A stretch of DNA of 64,000 bases, taken from positions 1,426,001 to 1,490,000 of the forward strand of contig JARGXX010000016.1 of assembly GCA_030374765.1 (NCBI GenBank), given 5' to 3'. Shown one piece after another: positions 22,801 to 33,088 of this stretch. Position numbers and translations under genes: made by a program. The stretch comes from Agarophyton chilense. Taxonomy: Eukaryota > Rhodophyta > Florideophyceae > Gracilariales > Gracilariaceae. Positions within the stretch are counted from its first letter, which is position 1; every line of letters begins with the position of its first letter. The notes beneath the pieces were generated by a model, which saw only the letters and a program-made list of their open reading frames with translations, did not search any database and had not been told where the DNA came from.

Positions 22801-24382
22801 GGTAGTGACGCACAAAGCACGATCTGTGATAGCCTGCCGGGTAAGTCCAAAACAGAAGACCGAGTTAGTCGAACTAGTGAGGAAGCACGTGCCAGATGAG
22901 GTAACCCTTGCAATCGGGGACGGTGCCAATGATGTCGGTATGATCCAAGCCGCTCATGTCGGGGTAGGCATTGTTGGTTTAGAAGGGCGGGAAGCTAAGT
23001 TGGCTTCTGACTACTCAATGTCTCAATTCCGGTTCTTAGGTCGTTTGATGCTGGTTCATGGTCGATGGAATTACAAGCGCCTTTCCAAGCTTGTCCTATA
23101 CACAATCTACAAGAATGCATGTCTGACACTTTGTGAAATTTATTGGGCAACCCAATCAGCATATTCTGGTCAACCATTACTTGATCCGTGGATGGGTGGC
23201 TTGTACAATGTCGTGCTAACTTCCCTTCCTCCGATTGTGCTTGGTGTATTTGATCAAGAGCTATCGGCTGAGTATGCCCTTGCATTTCCTGAGATATATT
23301 CCAAGGGTCAGCGAAACACTGCGTACAACTTCAGAGTGTTTATGAGCTGGTTAAGCGCAGCTCTTTGGCAATCAGCTGTCATTTTCTTCATATGTTATTG
23401 GGGTTTTGGGGACATTCCTTCTCGCAATGGTCAGCTCTTTGGAATGTGGTCGTTTGGGACAGTGGTGTTCTCATCGGTCATCTTCAACGTACACATAACG
23501 CTGCTTGTATATCAAAGCTCATGGACGAAGCTGACGGTATTTTTATACGTTATATCTTTCCTGTCATGGTTCTTATTTGGGTCACTGTTCTCATGGAAGC
23601 CAATCGCGCTTACTGGCAAGCTTTCTCCGCCTCTGTACGCTGTGACTCATCGCGTGTTCGCTGACGCTCGATTTTGGCTCGTAATTATGTTAATCCCTAT
23701 CGTGACGGTTACACCTACATTACTATGGAAGTACAGCAAAAGAAGAAGGCGGCCAAACTTAAAAATGATGGTACAGAAAATGTTGCGCTCTGGACTAACT
23801 CGAGAAGAAATCACTGGGGAACCGGAGAAGCCAATACATCGGGCTCCAAGCTATGATCCGAACAGACCCAACACTCCGTCAGGCCCAGTTACTTTTGTGT
23901 TTAAAGGGGAACGTGAATATCAATTCTCTGGATTCAACTTCGACGCTGGTGAGACTGGTGCAGTTCTTCGACATACATTCCATTCTCCTCGTGGGGTGCG
24001 AAGGAAGCGCATGCGGGTACTAAAGCGAAGTAACAGTGACGCAGAATTGGACGTAAGGGTTGTGAACTCTGGAGATATGGGTAGCCCTACGGATCGAGAG
24101 GTCATGACTGGTGAATGGGTGCGAGGACATGCCGATCGAGTCGTGGCTCATACAGACGACACTAGCCATCCTCATCGGGACGGCGGCCCGAATACATCGC
24201 TGTTCCCTGCGTCGGATTTCGCGGGCGTTGACGTTGGACAGCGAGGAAAGCATCGTCGCGCAATCAGCGACGGAGCCGTGCTGGTTGAAAATCGCTACCA
24301 GCGCCTAGATGAACAGGGGGAAGCGGGAACATATGGGGCACAAGTTTCCAGCGATGAAGATGATGTGGAACGAGGTCCTTGA
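19859..24382 (+). CDS. P4-type ATPase (phospholipid flippase)
   Basis: Predicted protein of 1507 residues, in one exon. It should flip aminophospholipids to the cytosolic leaflet of Golgi, endosome or plasma membranes, driven by ATP, usually with a CDC50 partner. The family N-terminus (NYISTTKYSLWSALPLFLYEQF) precedes the first membrane pair. The A-domain loop reads DGES at 314-317, where most P4 enzymes have DGET. The phosphorylation motif is DKTGTLT (Asp547). KGAD marks the nucleotide domain, and TGDKQETAINIG and GDGANDVGM (Asp1021) complete the hinge. Several hydrophobic segments follow, then a hydrophilic tail of about 200 residues. The start is the ATG at 19859; the frame is open a little further upstream but without another ATG. 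Length is somewhat above the usual 1100-1350 because of the N- and C-terminal extensions. It resembles the Drs2/ALA group. Confidence 0.96.
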   Translation: MSNRERGREKRRVGFRLNPVDEPPPQSDNTPSYMMLRDDEAERLADRLRGAPQQPESTHESEQHASFLPRLSARELAGMADKSIQRAHVFGERAVTRAAGLAKVGRLPSLAAITAFGGKRAPAEGSDQGSDNGASARMSTLSGAGLHALRRKNVEPEFRTVYINDESSNSHFPTNYISTTKYSLWSALPLFLYEQFTRFSNAYFLMVGIGYTIDEVSPIFTVGRYSTLWVLAVVVSISGVKEGLEDYNRYKEDRRVNRAVTHVVGSSREEDQWATVRVGDILKIYETEHLPADIVLVACSSDDGIAYIETKQLDGESNLKVKTISQELGDAFRSESTALLARGRIESETPNDKLYKFHGRLFLEKNGVPANAVEPIALGPESIMIRGSSLRNTDWVMGIVVNTGRDTKLMQNMKPRPRKNSKLERETNKHYFLSLLLQICVVIALTIQNSRICEQLFDGDIPRAWYLLERDGCGSYDSFLRFFTFFLTFAALIPISLYVSMEIVRGFQVYFIERDRDMHDQETGIKTEVRTSNLNEELGVVQHLFTDKTGTLTANRMEFKKCSLGGRVFEMGDNPNAGAASLRELKEAMQAGPESSAVRNFSERALDNADIAFRLLAICHSVVAENIPANDDESEQNTEVSETSSGIRQRMKRKRRNNQKGRIPTDLGTQNDPSRESVASLTTNQSKFTGSGEEDDQRQSSSLGGSGTNGTVLNYQASSPDEAALVQAAKAQGYIYLSRSNRDTVVEILGRAETHELLETIEFDSTRKRMSVITRDPQGQVRIYTKGADAIIFERLASGQQEAYETTERHLHEFAVEGLRTLCLAYADLDDDWFDEWHHRYRVACADMNDRDGAMARVADEVERNLTLLGATAIEDKLQDGVSDTLRKLERAGVKVWVLTGDKQETAINIGLSCGAIDEGMDVVIINEDNLEDTAAQLDRALGRWGAMVQSDHSMEKKLGIVIDGQTLHYALEEELRKKFMVVTHKARSVIACRVSPKQKTELVELVRKHVPDEVTLAIGDGANDVGMIQAAHVGVGIVGLEGREAKLASDYSMSQFRFLGRLMLVHGRWNYKRLSKLVLYTIYKNACLTLCEIYWATQSAYSGQPLLDPWMGGLYNVVLTSLPPIVLGVFDQELSAEYALAFPEIYSKGQRNTAYNFRVFMSWLSAALWQSAVIFFICYWGFGDIPSRNGQLFGMWSFGTVVFSSVIFNVHITLLVYQSSWTKLTVFLYVISFLSWFLFGSLFSWKPIALTGKLSPPLYAVTHRVFADARFWLVIMLIPIVTVTPTLLWKYSKRRRRPNLKMMVQKMLRSGLTREEITGEPEKPIHRAPSYDPNRPNTPSGPVTFVFKGEREYQFSGFNFDAGETGAVLRHTFHSPRGVRRKRMRVLKRSNSDAELDVRVVNSGDMGSPTDREVMTGEWVRGHADRVVAHTDDTSHPHRDGGPNTSLFPASDFAGVDVGQRGKHRRAISDGAVLVENRYQRLDEQGEAGTYGAQVSSDEDDVERGP

Positions 24383-25753
24383 TAAAGTTCTTAGGTGCGC
24401 TTTTCTTTAAACTTATCGCAAGCCCTGTTAGCCTTTCAGTACCATTTCACATTATGCAAGGGTTGGACGCTGTATTTTTTGTCAAGCAGACAACGATTAG
24501 AGTCTGTCCCGTGAGGTTCTGGCGCAGGATGGGTGATTCTGTGATGTACTATACCAGTGGAGCGTCGCGGCAAGTGCTCTAGCGAAAAGGTGGAAACTAG
24601 TGCGTGGAGGGAGAGGTAGTTGTTTGCAGTTATGAAGATATTATTGTTGTGCTAAATTAGGGCATTGAGGAAGGTCAGCGATAGTTAAATATATGTAGAC
24701 ATCATCTCACCGTTTACTGATGCACGTCCCATGCAGGTTTCTGCTTGTGAAAAACAGGCTTATCACCCGAAATCAGAGTTTGATGGTAGGGATCCATGTT
24801 CTATTTTCTGTGAGTGCCAATTTGTATTTCGGAGGCGCCGTGGAAGTTGATATGCTTTGCTATAGTAGCACTTGCATCAGCATCAGTTTTGTTGGAAAAT
24901 GATGTATATATAAATGGAAAGAGAAGGTCGACGGGCGGAGTGGATTTGAACGTTTTGGTACGAGACCCTCTTAAAACAATGGCATTGTTTGTGTTTGTTC
25001 TTCTGGCCTCGTCCAGTAGATGTCGCTCATCCAGGGCGAGATGAAATCTCATGTCGGTAGCACCATATCAGAGACCTCATCCTTCAAAGGTTTGAATTGA
25101 GCGTGCAAGTGCATGATCACGGCTATGTTAGCATCTTCGACGCAAATGTTAACGAATAACGAATGCGGAAGGAACGTCTGGACATGGCTGGGTATTCAAG
25201 AAAGAAAAATTTTTGCTATCTTTTCCAATCGTTTCCAATCGTTGCGGGAGCAATGAGTGAATGAGAGCGCAGCCAAACAACGCATCGGATTGCTATTCAC
25301 AGATTGGCGTGATTGGTCAGCGTGTGTTTGAGGAACACCTGGCTCGAGATGGTTGGTCTTTTGTTCGCAGTTGCTCTTCGGTAGCGCAAAGATATCCAAC
25401 AGGAGCGCGCCACGTGGCAGCGTGGCATGTTTTGCCCCTGCGCGGAGCGTACAGCGCCAAGACATTTGCACTGCCGTTCGTGGTCGACATTGAACAACGC
25501 GCTGAACAGTGCACTGGCGCGCCGATCTGATTCACACTACCGTTGGCCTTCCGCAGCCACCGATGTAAGTCTGCTGCTCGCTTGTGCTTCCCTCCTTCGA
25601 TCGGCAGCCTTATCCTCTCACTTTTTGGTTACGTACTCTCCACCCGCCCTCCATCAGAATACCCCACCCTTCCGATCCCCCTAATCTCCCACAGCTGCAT
25701 CTCACGTATCCCACTTATCGTAATCGGGTCATTTTGCGTGAACACATTTCATT
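24383..25753. other. spacer upstream of the phosphate carrier gene
   Basis: 1.4 kb with no convincing gene. A CACGTG box at 25411-25416 lies 343 bases before the carrier ATG. C/T-rich leader sequence covers about 25570-25700. Short open frames on both strands overlap each other and have no recognisable content. Confidence 0.5.
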
Positions 25754-26854
25754 ATGCCGTTTAACTCTCCGCTCTACGAGCGCGCATCATTGGCAAGCGA
25801 TGGTCTCGCTTCCGCCGTGTACACCTACCCCAATTCCTCGTTCTTCAGGCGTACCACCAGCTCTACGTATACTGCGCTTTCTCGCGCCTCTCCGTTCAAC
25901 AAGATCGTCGCTTCCTCGGTCGCTGAGGGTGAAAAATGGGATTCCAGATGGGCTCAAAAGCCCCCGCACACCAATTCCTATTATGTAAAGTGCATGATCG
26001 GTGGCGCCATGGCCTGCGGTCTCACCCATGCTGCTGTTACTCCACTTGATGTCACAAAGTGTAACATGCAGGTTGACCCTAAGAAGTACAGCGGTCTTGC
26101 GTCAGGTCTTCGCATCCTTGTCGCCGAGGAAGGCACCAAAGGGATGTGGAAAGGCTGGTTTCCCACTCTCATAGGCTATTCCATGCAGGGTCTCTTCAAG
26201 TTCGGCCTCTATGAATATTTCAAGGACATGTATAGCACAATGGCTGGAAAGGAGAACTCCAAGAAGTACCAAGGTTTGATTTACTGCCTAGGATCGGCAT
26301 CAGCTGAGTTCTTTGCAGATATTGCACTATGCCCTATGGAAATGGTCAAGGTTAAGGTTCAGACTGCGCCGCCTGGGACGTGGCCGATCGCATTTGGTCC
26401 AGCTCTCGCTAAAATGTCCGCTAATGCTGCAGAGACCCGATTCCCATTCGGTTCACTCATCCCGCTTTGGAGTCGTCAAATCCCGTATACTGTCTGCAAG
26501 TTCTATTTCTTCGAGAAGGCAGTGAAAATGTTCTACACTCACATATTCACTGAACCCAGAGAATCGTATTCTAAGAATGCCCAACTCGGTGTCACTTTCC
26601 TCTCCGGTTACACTGCTGGTATTGCTTGTGCCATCGTCTCTCATCCGGCCGATTCTATCATTTCTCAGATTGGTAAGGCCGAGAACCAGGGCAAGACTAT
26701 CAGTGCGATTGCGTCTGAGGTTGGGTTCATGAATCTTATGACTCGCGGATTATCCACTCGTATCATTATGATAGGTACTCTGACTGGTCTGCAGTGGTGG
26801 ATTTATGACACCTTCAAGACAGCCGCCGGTCTAGGAACAAGCGGAGGCAAGTAA
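25754..26854 (+). CDS. SLC25A3: mitochondrial phosphate carrier
   Basis: 366 residues, member of the mitochondrial carrier (SLC25) family. It imports phosphate into the matrix with protons to feed ATP synthase. Three repeats are visible with their carrier signatures: TPLDVTK (Pro97), CPMEMVK (Pro194) and HPADSII (Pro298). The third lacks the final basic residue, as is normal for phosphate carriers. The block LTHAAVTPLDVTKCNMQVD is typical of the PiC/MIR1 group. An N-terminal extension of about 75 residues, rich in Ser, Thr and Arg, could act as a presequence, as in animal and plant phosphate carriers. Single exon; the start is the only ATG consistent with the family, preceded by C/T-rich leader. 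Confidence 0.96.
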   Translation: MPFNSPLYERASLASDGLASAVYTYPNSSFFRRTTSSTYTALSRASPFNKIVASSVAEGEKWDSRWAQKPPHTNSYYVKCMIGGAMACGLTHAAVTPLDVTKCNMQVDPKKYSGLASGLRILVAEEGTKGMWKGWFPTLIGYSMQGLFKFGLYEYFKDMYSTMAGKENSKKYQGLIYCLGSASAEFFADIALCPMEMVKVKVQTAPPGTWPIAFGPALAKMSANAAETRFPFGSLIPLWSRQIPYTVCKFYFFEKAVKMFYTHIFTEPRESYSKNAQLGVTFLSGYTAGIACAIVSHPADSIISQIGKAENQGKTISAIASEVGFMNLMTRGLSTRIIMIGTLTGLQWWIYDTFKTAAGLGTSGGK

Positions 26855-27090
26855 TTCTTCGTTCCCTGTATGTTTTGTTGCTTGAACGCATTTTTGGGGT
26901 ACATATTTATTACACATTACAGCATATTCTCAACAAAGCCATGGAAGTGATCTTCTACGTCAGTCATCTTGGTAAAGAATGACAGATGTGTGTCAAGAAA
27001 TTTCGGAGTGGCGACAAACTTTTTCTGTCTCAGAGCACGTAATTGAAGACCTACCTGGCGTAAATATAAATAGAAGCAATAAGTGTTTGA

Positions 27091-27199
27091 CCTTGTCTCT
27101 TCGACCGGTTCCAACCCGCGATTCTGTTGCTGAGCCACTGGGACTCGAGCCACATGCTACTACTGAAATACCTACTGGCTAGCTAGTATGTAGACAAGG
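27091..27199 (-). other. short tRNA-like segment with inverted ends
   Basis: Minus-strand box-A-like TAGCTAGCCAGTAGG (27171-27185) and box-B-like GGCTCGAGTCC (27141-27151) lie at about the spacing of a Pol III promoter. The 109-bp segment is bounded by 8-bp inverted repeats CCTTGTCT/AGACAAGG. The T-arm does not pair well, so it is not a good tRNA; a SINE relic is possible. Confidence 0.25.
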
Positions 27200-27750
27200 T
27201 TATTCGCCCCTCATTGTCTTTACCTTTGGGGGGCAGAGGCAGCAAAAATTAACTCAAAAATGTTCTGAGGACAAGAAAAGAGACAGTCCTACCGCTTCTC
27301 GTAGTTTCATCTTCGCAACTTAAAACGCATGAGTAAAGCTACACTGAGCACCCACGGAACACCGAGCATGCCACTGCCATTCTAGTGAAGAGTCACCATC
27401 ATTTGAGAACGTTGCACACCATCATGCGGAGAAGATAGAAGAGCGTGCTAGTGGCTTTCTAGGGGGTTTGTGTGCTGCAATACATTTTCAATCACTCACG
27501 TTTAGCGTGGATGACAGTAGTCGATTGAATACGGGGCTGTCTAAAGCCCTTGAGACAAGCAAGAGTATTTTCCTCTTTTGAGATAGGCTAGACAGCTGCA
27601 CTGCTCGGTGGTGGTCGGCTCAGACAAGTGCACAAGGGGGCAGCGCAGTGGTGTGTGGGTAACTCGCGTTTACTCATCTTGCCGTTGACGAATGTTGAAC
27701 AAAACTGATCCTCTGATAGGTCGATAATCTCCCCTCACTTCTGCAGCTAA

Positions 27751-27891
27751 CGCGTCACACTTGATAATAAAACAAACAAATCGTCATAAGTCGATTCAAC
27801 GGATGCAACGACGGAGATCCAAGCAATTGAAATGAAAATACAGTTTGACCCCAGCGGTCGCTATGTCTATTTCACCATTGCCTCCTCCCAA
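27751..27891. repeat. diverged direct repeat, copy 1 (copy 2 at 29451-29590)
   Basis: Shares ordered blocks with 29451-29590: ACGCGTCACA, a GTCGA tract, AAGCAATTGAAA and GTCGCTATG. By eye the identity is about 70%. The copies are 1.7 kb apart; copy 2 ends just before the IleRS stop codon. Confidence 0.5.
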
Positions 27892-28187
27892 GGTTCTACG
27901 ACCTCCTTTAAACTCTGCACCTTTTCACGGCAGATTGTATACGATAAATCATGTAGAACAGAAATTGTTTCACGTCACCGCGTAGAGCAAACAGTGTCCA
28001 TATTGATAAAACCTCACTCGGTCATAAGACGATGATAATTGCATACTGAACGTAGTCAAAACATGATCAAGTTCTTGCGGCGGCTCTGACCCCCTCTAGC
28101 AACAGACTATACTCCTTCTCAAAAAGTTGAACGATGTCTCAGCATGAACACACCTTAAGCGCCGACAAATTTTTCTTCGGTAGAAAA

Positions 28188-28645
28188 CATAGCTCCCTCC
28201 TTCGGAACGTCCACTACTGTTAATCCATCACAGTAGCACCTCTGCCGTGACAATGAACTGAAATACACCCTAAGAGTAACGTACAGGTCTTCGCCGCGCC
28301 TCTGCGCATTCAGCCAGACTTCAACACATGCCTTCTCGCAAAGCTGGAAGCTGATTTCGCGGGACATCACAGGGCCCCTACTTCAGATGAACAGACCCTG
28401 CAATGCCACAACGAAGTCCTCAGAAGACAACAGAGCTCCCTCTCGGAGCCTCGGTTGCACTCAATTCATCACAACACGTCCTGTGTCCTGGCGACGCATC
28501 GAAACACTCTCAGTGCATAAAAAAAGTCTCCGCAGCGCCTCTGCACCTTCGGCGACAGATCACCAGCCTTTTCAAAAGGCTGAAACATAATGTACATCTT
28601 TTCGCACGATTCACAGAGCTCCTATTTCGCATGAACAGGCCCTAA
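28188..28645. repeat. two diverged tandem units, period about 243 bp
   Basis: Unit 1 begins near 28188 (CATAGCTCCCTCC) and unit 2 near 28431 (CAGAGCTCCCTC). Both contain GCGCCTCTGC and end with a GAACAGACCCT/GAACAGGCCCT block. Order of shared blocks is kept throughout. Origin unknown. Confidence 0.55.
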
Positions 28646-29450
28646 AGCGAGGACGCTAAGGTCACATGGAACCTCGTCCGTCTACTGGAAAGAACCTTTC
28701 TCAACGTCGCAGACATTGGACCAGCTACTCCTAATTCCCTGTCGGGCGGTAAATAGGGACCGGAGCCAGATATAACTCTTTCTATTCAAGGCGTTTAAGA
28801 CCACCCTGAACCAAGAGACATCTTTGTGGCGATGGAGGAGTAGAAGTCCTCTTTTGATTTTGACAGCACGAGGACCAAGCTGACTAAGTACGCCACCAGC
28901 GGAATTCCAGAGTACTGGTTTGTAGATGTCAATAAGCATACTGTGCGCATCCTTCGCAATCCGCAAGGAAACCGTTTCATGTACGACGAGGTTTTCTGTA
29001 AAGCAGCATCACATTAGCTGCTTTTCGAAAGAAGGAAATGGATATTGGCGACATCTTTCTAGAACTTCCTTCTTCTTGACGGGCTGGAATGCACTTGCAA
29101 TTTGCGACAACATCATGGTGTACTTATAACATACCTTTGGCACCGTAAGGCAGCGTATAAATTGTACCCGTCTCCTTTCGACGGGACGTGTATCGCGCAC
29201 TTCAGTGCCCTTGTGACAAATGCAGCAAGGGCGCTCAACAAATATATCAGCTTGCCTTCGAGAAAGCTTATATTGTTCTATTAATGGTACCCTTTTGCTT
29301 CGCGAAAGACTGCGAATCGGTCTCAAACTCACCTGCAGTTGGCTTTTTTGTTCGATTTCCTATGGCATCCACAAACGCTTTCAACGTGTTCTGCCATTCT
29401 TCAACTCAGCTACTGCTCGTCAACAAGTCATCTCTGGCTGGGTTCCTCAA

Positions 29451-29590
29451 ACGCGTCACATTTGCTGGTGAAGAAAGAAAATGGTCGAAAGTCGACCCAA
29501 CGAACGCAACGAAAAAGATCTAAGCAATTGAAAATGCAGTGCATGACACTTAGACCCAGCAGTCGCTATGCTTGTTTCAATAGTGATCTT
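29451..29590. repeat. diverged direct repeat, copy 2 (copy 1 at 27751-27891)
   Basis: Second copy of the repeat at 27751-27891; see that entry for the shared blocks. Confidence 0.5.
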
Positions 29591-29605
29591 TGAGAAGGTG
29601 ACCTT

Positions 29606-32600
29606 TTAAGAGGAAGCACCAGCAGCTATGCGGTCTGCTGTATTCTTGAAGATGTGTGTGCCTATCTCAAGCTCACATTCTACTGCTTTTCCTTCCAAGA
29701 CAATGCGAATGCTAATACTTTGTTCCAGTCCAGTTTCACCTCCAGATAACACTTCTAGGCTTCTGCTTCGAATGTAGTTCGCTATGGACTGTGCGGCTTT
29801 CACATCGCCACCTAGGACTTCCGCAATACGCGTCTCACTTGGACTTACAGACGCATTTGAGAGACATACCCTAAGTTTCGCATCTCCAATCGGCTCGACT
29901 GCCTCTTCCGCAATTACTACGCTCGCTGCGGCCATTTTTGAAATGGGTAACGGAACACTGCTGCCTCGTAAATCTCGAAAAACATCGGCTTTTTCCGCTA
30001 GGACAGCCAGAAGATTCTCGTCCGGAGAGTCGATGAATACTTCTATCTGATCCTCTGGTCTCAGCTGAATCTTCTTTCGGAGCTTTTGAATGCGGTTAAT
30101 CAATTCACGAGCCAACCCCTCCTGTCGTAAATCATCGTCCCTGGCAGTATTTAGTACAAGTAGAAGGCCGTCGGATTGCGCTTCTACCTGCAGTTCTCCT
30201 TCCTCTCCAAATCTGTCTCGCAGCTTTCTCGTAATTTTGACATCAGTGGAGGTGAGAACGTGTCCTGCGACCTCCATCTTGCCTTCTTCTTCAAAACGAG
30301 AAACCTGTTCCGCATCAAGGGCTTTAACTGCATTGAAGACGGCCTTAAAGCTCTTTCCAAGTTTCTTTCCGAGAGCTCGCCCATCAGCATCAGCTTTCAG
30401 GGTCACAAACTCAGATTCATCCGTAGAGTACTTTAGTGTTCGGATATTTAGTTCAGATTTCACATACCCCTCCAATGATTTCACTGCGTCGAGAACTCTT
30501 TGATCTCTGTGAACCACAGTAGCTTCCTTTAGAGGTTGCTTCAGCGGTATTTCGCGATGCTCTCGCGCAAGGCGTCCGAGCACAATAGCGTCCTTCATAT
30601 GTTCAATCGCAACTTCGAACTGTTTGTCCAGAGCTGCCTTGTCCACATTGGGTAACATCAGGAAATGGACAGATTCCATGGTAAGTTCTTTCGGTGCGAG
30701 AGGTTTCAGAATTTGATACGTATACTCAGCGAAGAAGGGTGCAAAGGGAGCCATCAGCTGAGAAAGTGAAAGCAACACATGCCCAAGGGTGCCCAGTGCT
30801 GCCCTTTGCTCCTCCTGGGAAGCAAATCCTTTCAGACGCGGCCTGTTCAAGCGAACATACCAATCAGTGAGAGAATTAATAAAACACAACAGCTTTGGTA
30901 CCACCGTGTAAAGTCGATAAGCTCCCATTTCTTCGTGAACTGACTCCGTCAGAGATCCGAGTGCGGAATCAATCCAATGATCCATCTGATTCTTGTGCTC
31001 GGCATATTTGACTGCATCTTGAATACAGACAGGTGTTTGGGAAGATATCTCTAGCGCTCGAGCGTTTTGCACAAGAAAACGTAGCGCGTTGAACCAAGGT
31101 AACATGACATCTTTCACGACGTCTCTCACTCCATCTTCTCGGAACCGTAAAGGTTCAGCCCTGACGACAGGAGAATTAATTAAATAGAGTCGCAGCGCAT
31201 CGGCCCCATAAGAATCAAAAACGACAGCTGGATCAGGGTAGTTCTTCAATCTCTTGGACATCTTTTTCCCGTCTTCGGCAAGCACAAGGCCGTTGACCAC
31301 ACAATTTTTGAAAGCAGGCTTATCGTATAGGGCAGTGGAAAGAACCATTAATGTATAAAACCAACCACGAGTTTGATCTAGTCCTTCGGCTACGAAGTCT
31401 GCCGGAAATGAGTTCTTGAAGGTCTCTGCGCTGTCAGATTCGAATGGATAATGCTGAGATGAGAAAGGCATGGAACCACTCTCAAACCAACAATCGAAGA
31501 CTTCTGGTACACGCCTCAAAGTAGATCCAGTTGTCGGTGACTTAATTTCTATACAATCTACATTCTCTCGGTGAATATCTGTGATGCCAGACTTTCCGGA
31601 TAGTTCTTCCAGCTCTTTTATAGAGCCGATAACCAAACGTTCACCAGTTTCGTCATTTACCCATATAGGAAGCGGTGTTCCCCAATAACGATTTCTAGAA
31701 ACATTCCAGTCTCTTGCGTTCTCTAACCAGCTTCCAAAGCGATTATGTTGCACGAAGCCCGGAACCCAATAGGTTTTCTTATTGTTAGCAACAAGCTTGT
31801 CCTTTATGTCAGTCACACGAACAAACCAAGATGGTACAGCCCGTTGCATGAGGGGGGTGTCAGATCTCCAACAGAACGGGTACCGATGATTCACCGAGTC
31901 GTTCTTCACGAGTCGACCCGCGTCCTTCAACGCCGCCACTATTTTTTTGTCCGCGTCCTTAATGTACAAACCCTCGAAATCAGTCACGGGCAGAGTAAAC
32001 TTGCCATTCGCATCGACAGGACAGGGGAGGTTTGCATCTGCTTCGACGACATTGTTTGCAATGCAAACACGGTGATCATCCTCACCAAAAGCTGGAGCCT
32101 GGTGTACAATGCCGGTGCCGTCGGAGTCGGTCACGTATTCATCTTGAAGCACTCGGAATGCCTTTTCGCCCACCTCCTCAACAAAGTAGTCAAATAAAGG
32201 CTTGTAGCGCAAGCCAACAAGCTCCACTCCTTTGACCTTTTTCAGAATCTCAAAGCCCTTTTTCTTTTTTGGGTTCTTATACAGCTGTACAAGGCGAGAT
32301 TCTGCAAGTACATAAGTTTGCGAAGACTTGGAATCGGCAACGTAAACGTAATCAAACTGCGGATGCACGCATAGGGCGAGATTGGAAGGCAATGTCCACG
32401 GGGTGGTTGTCCACGCCAGAAAGGAAGCAGGAATTTCGGAGTCGATGATCGGGAAAGATACAGTGACTGCTGGGTCGTCCACCTCTTTATAGTTTAGACC
32501 AGCTTCGAAGTTGGAAAGAGGAGTGGTGCAAGCAGTGGAATATGGCATGACACGAAAGCCCTTGTACACGAGATTCTTATCGTGAAGAGTCTTGAAGACC

Positions 32601-33088
32601 CACCAAATGGATTCCATGAATGTTGTATCCAACGTCTTGTAGTCGTTTTCAAAATCAATCCACCTGCCCAATCGGTTTACGACATGCTGCCACTCTTTTG
32701 CGTATCGCATTACAATCTTTCTGCACTCCGCATTGTAATTTGCAATGCCAAAGCTCAGAACGTCGTCCTTGCTTTTGATTCCAAGTTGCTTTTCAATCTC
32801 AAACTCAATTGGAAGACCGTGGCAATCCCAGCCGAAGCGGCGAGGAACGTGATGACCAGTCTGATATGCAAATCTGGTAACAATATCCTTTATTGTTCCA
32901 GCAAGCAGATGACCGTAGTGCGGAAGACCCGTGGCAAAAGGCGGGCCGTCGTAAAAGGAATAGACTGGACGACCTTCGGACAGCTTATTTGAAGTTCGAA
33001 AGGCATCTATGTGTTTCCAATGATTTAAAACGAATTGCTCGGCATGTGGAAAACTGATGCGTTCCGGCACATCTTGGAGCGTCGCCAT
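29606..33088 (-). CDS. IARS1: isoleucyl-tRNA synthetase, eukaryotic cytosolic type
   Basis: 1160 residues, single exon. It charges tRNA-Ile with isoleucine in the cytosol. The class Ia HIGH motif reads HYGH at 57-60 and the KMSKS loop reads KMSKR at 609-613 followed by LKNYPDP, both usual for eukaryotic IleRS. Between them lies the large CP1 editing domain, which removes mischarged valine. The anticodon-binding helical domain and a long C-terminal extension follow. The start chosen is the ATG at 33088, beginning MATLQDVP, because the frame upstream has no ATG. No presequence precedes the catalytic domain, which supports a cytosolic location. It is transcribed divergently from eEF3. Confidence 0.96.
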   Translation of the reverse strand: MATLQDVPERISFPHAEQFVLNHWKHIDAFRTSNKLSEGRPVYSFYDGPPFATGLPHYGHLLAGTIKDIVTRFAYQTGHHVPRRFGWDCHGLPIEFEIEKQLGIKSKDDVLSFGIANYNAECRKIVMRYAKEWQHVVNRLGRWIDFENDYKTLDTTFMESIWWVFKTLHDKNLVYKGFRVMPYSTACTTPLSNFEAGLNYKEVDDPAVTVSFPIIDSEIPASFLAWTTTPWTLPSNLALCVHPQFDYVYVADSKSSQTYVLAESRLVQLYKNPKKKKGFEILKKVKGVELVGLRYKPLFDYFVEEVGEKAFRVLQDEYVTDSDGTGIVHQAPAFGEDDHRVCIANNVVEADANLPCPVDANGKFTLPVTDFEGLYIKDADKKIVAALKDAGRLVKNDSVNHRYPFCWRSDTPLMQRAVPSWFVRVTDIKDKLVANNKKTYWVPGFVQHNRFGSWLENARDWNVSRNRYWGTPLPIWVNDETGERLVIGSIKELEELSGKSGITDIHRENVDCIEIKSPTTGSTLRRVPEVFDCWFESGSMPFSSQHYPFESDSAETFKNSFPADFVAEGLDQTRGWFYTLMVLSTALYDKPAFKNCVVNGLVLAEDGKKMSKRLKNYPDPAVVFDSYGADALRLYLINSPVVRAEPLRFREDGVRDVVKDVMLPWFNALRFLVQNARALEISSQTPVCIQDAVKYAEHKNQMDHWIDSALGSLTESVHEEMGAYRLYTVVPKLLCFINSLTDWYVRLNRPRLKGFASQEEQRAALGTLGHVLLSLSQLMAPFAPFFAEYTYQILKPLAPKELTMESVHFLMLPNVDKAALDKQFEVAIEHMKDAIVLGRLAREHREIPLKQPLKEATVVHRDQRVLDAVKSLEGYVKSELNIRTLKYSTDESEFVTLKADADGRALGKKLGKSFKAVFNAVKALDAEQVSRFEEEGKMEVAGHVLTSTDVKITRKLRDRFGEEGELQVEAQSDGLLLVLNTARDDDLRQEGLARELINRIQKLRKKIQLRPEDQIEVFIDSPDENLLAVLAEKADVFRDLRGSSVPLPISKMAAASVVIAEEAVEPIGDAKLRVCLSNASVSPSETRIAEVLGGDVKAAQSIANYIRSRSLEVLSGGETGLEQSISIRIVLEGKAVECELEIGTHIFKNTADRIAAGASS

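Larger units (their letters stand above)
26855..29605. other. 2.75 kb gene-free spacer with degenerate repeats
   Basis: Lies between the 3' ends of the phosphate carrier (+) and IleRS (-) genes. I find no credible coding region. It holds two pairs of diverged direct repeats and a short tRNA-like segment, listed separately, suggesting decayed mobile DNA. Confidence 0.5.

Noticed and set aside
24930-25030. Possible tRNA on the minus strand (box-B-like GTTCAAATCC, acceptor-like GACGAGG)
   Set aside because: The T-arm does not pair, the anticodon stem has a three-base loop and the acceptor has two mismatches.
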